The translations under genes were made by a program, and so were the position numbers. This document shows, piece after piece, positions 31,954-33,220 of a stretch of 33,220 nucleotides of DNA. The notes beneath the pieces are model-generated. The model searched no databases. It was not told the origin of the DNA and was given only the letters and a program-made list of their open reading frames with translations. The stretch comes from Gemmatimonadota bacterium (GTDB taxonomy: Bacteria; Gemmatimonadota; Gemmatimonadetes; Longimicrobiales; Gaopeijiaceae): the NCBI GenBank assembly GCA_024638305.1, contig JAHEKN010000021.1, forward strand, positions 1 to 33,220, read 5' to 3'. Position 1 is the stretch's first letter. Every line of letters starts with the position of its first letter.

Positions 31954-32798
31954 GCCTCGGGCGATGTCAGGGAATCCGGCAGGTCGAAGTCGGACCCCGT
32001 GCGAACGCCCAGCACGCGCTTCAGGACGGCCGCGATCGCGAGCGCCGCTCCGAAGGTGCAGACCAACAGCGGACCAGTCGTCACATCCAGCGCGAACGAG
32101 CCTGTGATGCCGACGACGACGGCGGCGCCCCCGGCCATCCAGGCGATGAGCAGGGCCTTGGTGAAGTTGGTCGTGAAGAAAAACGCGATGACGCCCGGAA
32201 TCACGAGCGAGCTGAACACCAGCAACACACCCGCGATCTCCACGGAGAAGCTGATCACGAGGCCGAGCGTCACGTAGAAGAGAAAGTCCCAGCGGCGAAG
32301 GTTGGGGGTCCGGCCGGGCTGGAAGGACGCGCTCAGGAGCTTCCGTCGAAACCACCAATGGAACACACCGATGACAGTGTAGACCGAGCCCAGTACGAAG
32401 ACGTCCCCCCAGGTCGCCCAGATGAGCGTGCCCGTGAGCGTCTCGCTCACGTGCTCCGCACCCTCGGCGGTGAAGCTCGCGAGCAACAACACCGCCGCAG
32501 AAGCCACCACGAACGTGATCCCGATGATGGCCTCCTGATCGATGGGCGAGTCCTCCAGCCTGGTGAGGCTGAAGAGCAGAGCGCCGACCAGGGTCGCGCC
32601 GAACGCCCAGAGCCAGGACCCCGGCGTTCCGTGCTCCAGTCCCACCAGGAGACCGCCGGTCGCGCCGAGGGCAGCAATCTGGGCGAACGCCAGGTCGACG
32701 AAGATTACGCCGCGCGCCAGCACGTGGAGGCCCAGATAGGAGTGGATGGCCACGATGACCAGGGAGGCGGCGATGGGCGCCAGGATCAGATCGATCAC
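31950..32798 (-). CDS. Zn/Mn-type ABC transporter permease (ZnuB/MntB, ABC-3 family)
   Basis: This 282-residue integral membrane protein has seven to eight hydrophobic helices (IDLILAPIAASLVIVAIHSY; VLARGVIFVDLAFAQIAALG; IIGITFVVASAAVLLLASF; FSVEIAGVLLVFSSLVIPGV). The SYLGLHVLARGVIFVDLAFA region and the VEIAGVLLVFSSLVIPG helix are typical of ABC-3 permeases for Zn, Mn or Fe. Metal choice cannot be read from the permease. GTG start at 32798 overlaps the binding-protein stop (GTGA), and the lactonase-like gene is coupled downstream. The ATPase gene is not visible and may lie to the right. Confidence 0.93.
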   Translation of the reverse strand: MIDLILAPIAASLVIVAIHSYLGLHVLARGVIFVDLAFAQIAALGATGGLLVGLEHGTPGSWLWAFGATLVGALLFSLTRLEDSPIDQEAIIGITFVVASAAVLLLASFTAEGAEHVSETLTGTLIWATWGDVFVLGSVYTVIGVFHWWFRRKLLSASFQPGRTPNLRRWDFLFYVTLGLVISFSVEIAGVLLVFSSLVIPGVIAFFFTTNFTKALLIAWMAGGAAVVVGITGSFALDVTTGPLLVCTFGAALAIAAVLKRVLGVRTGSDFDLPDSLTSPEA

Positions 32799-33220
32799 TG
32801 CTGGGTTCCCCTCATCGCGTCACCGATGCGCGTGATCCACGTGTCGACGAGACCGAAGTAACCACTTGCTCCCGTGGTCCCGCTCGAGTAGAGCGGCAGC
32901 ATGACCGCCTGGGCGCCGCCGCGCTCGGCGACGGCTTGGACCCGGTTGCGGTCGAAATGCGTGGCCGCGATCAGCACGTTGATCCCTTGCCGCCGCATGC
33001 GGTCGATCAGCTCGGCCACGTGGCGCGGGGTGGGTGGAATTCCCGGCTTTGCTTCGACGAAATCCGCGCAAGTGACCCCGAACCGCTCCTCGAAGTAGAC
33101 CCAATGCTTGTGATAGCAAATGATCTGCTTCCCGCGCATGATCTCGGCGGCCCCGAGCCAGCCACCGAGCCGGTCGGAGAGAGGGCGGCCGCCAAGCTGG
33201 TTGGCGGCGAGGAAGCTCAT
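32795..33220 (-). CDS. Zn/Mn-type ABC transporter substrate-binding protein (C-terminal part, cut by window edge)
   Basis: The visible 141 residues are the C-terminal lobe of a cluster A-I (ZnuA/PsaA-like) metal-binding lipoprotein. The segment IICYHKHWVYFEERFG contains the conserved metal-ligand His. EAKPGIPPTPRHVAELI and NVLIAATHFDRNRVQAVAER complete the usual lobe. The frame runs out of the window, so the N-terminal lobe with signal peptide and other His ligands is not seen; the Met at the very edge is internal. It delivers metal to the adjacent permease. Confidence 0.9.
   Translation of the reverse strand: MSFLAANQLGGRPLSDRLGGWLGAAEIMRGKQIICYHKHWVYFEERFGVTCADFVEAKPGIPPTPRHVAELIDRMRRQGINVLIAATHFDRNRVQAVAERGGAQAVMLPLYSSGTTGASGYFGLVDTWITRIGDAMRGTQQ

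Overview
The window is about 33 kb of very GC-rich, densely packed bacterial chromosome. It contains no rRNA, tRNA, CRISPR array, insertion sequence or phage gene that I can recognise. Signal peptides and lipoboxes are frequent. There are two TonB-plug-like proteins, an S46 dipeptidyl-peptidase, paired exported amidohydrolases, a TPR lipoprotein and a mycobacterial-CysA-like rhodanese. Together these suggest a diderm heterotroph, most likely Gemmatimonadota. That assignment rests on gene style only and has moderate confidence. No gene-free stretch exceeds 300 bases.

Layout from left to right. 1-717 (-) is the start of a MoxR/ChlI-type AAA+ ATPase, divergent from ETF:quinone oxidoreductase (934-2616). 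A TPR lipoprotein and a DinB-like protein follow, closed by a hairpin (4989-5024) against a minus-strand group: rhodanese, GbsR/MarR regulator, a membrane sulfatase-fold enzyme and two amidohydrolases (5051-11219). Two 9-bp-period tandem repeats precede the regulator. A plug-domain membrane protein (11442-12719) diverges from the amidohydrolases.

12736-18972 (-) is a tight six-gene operon. Read from its promoter it encodes an HTH/zinc-ribbon/TM protein, an RDD protein with a large insert, CcdA, a DsbA-like lipoprotein (CGFC), an alpha/beta hydrolase with an apparent CTG start, and an S46 peptidase whose mature form has exactly two cysteines. It looks like a redox-assisted secreted-peptidase module. 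A coiled-coil protein and a PduO-type cobalamin adenosyltransferase (19087-19930) diverge from it, followed by a second barrel-less plug protein (-) and a 7Fe ferredoxin (+) with a terminator.

22385-25554 (+) carries an M20 peptidase/deacylase, a DUF1707/LiaF-like protein, arginase and an N-terminally short DoxX protein. This group converges on a bacilliredoxin (-). 26235-31084 (+) is a molybdenum hydroxylase operon whose FAD subunit has the extra four-cysteine loop of 4-hydroxybenzoyl-CoA reductase. A DUF1460 lipoprotein sits between its Mo and FAD subunits. 31081-33220 (-) holds an exported lactonase-like metallo-beta-lactamase coupled to a Zn/Mn-type ABC importer (permease and truncated binding protein).

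Genes are commonly coupled by ATGA/GTGA overlaps (9798, 14898, 16453, 26720, 29095, 31950, 32795), and two convergent pairs share their stop codons (25551-25554, 31081-31084). The strongest candidates for new biology are the 12.7-19.0 kb redox/peptidase operon, the barrel-less plug proteins with a conserved cysteine pair, the Hcr-like enzyme with an embedded lipoprotein, and an ETF-QO missing one iron-sulfur cysteine.
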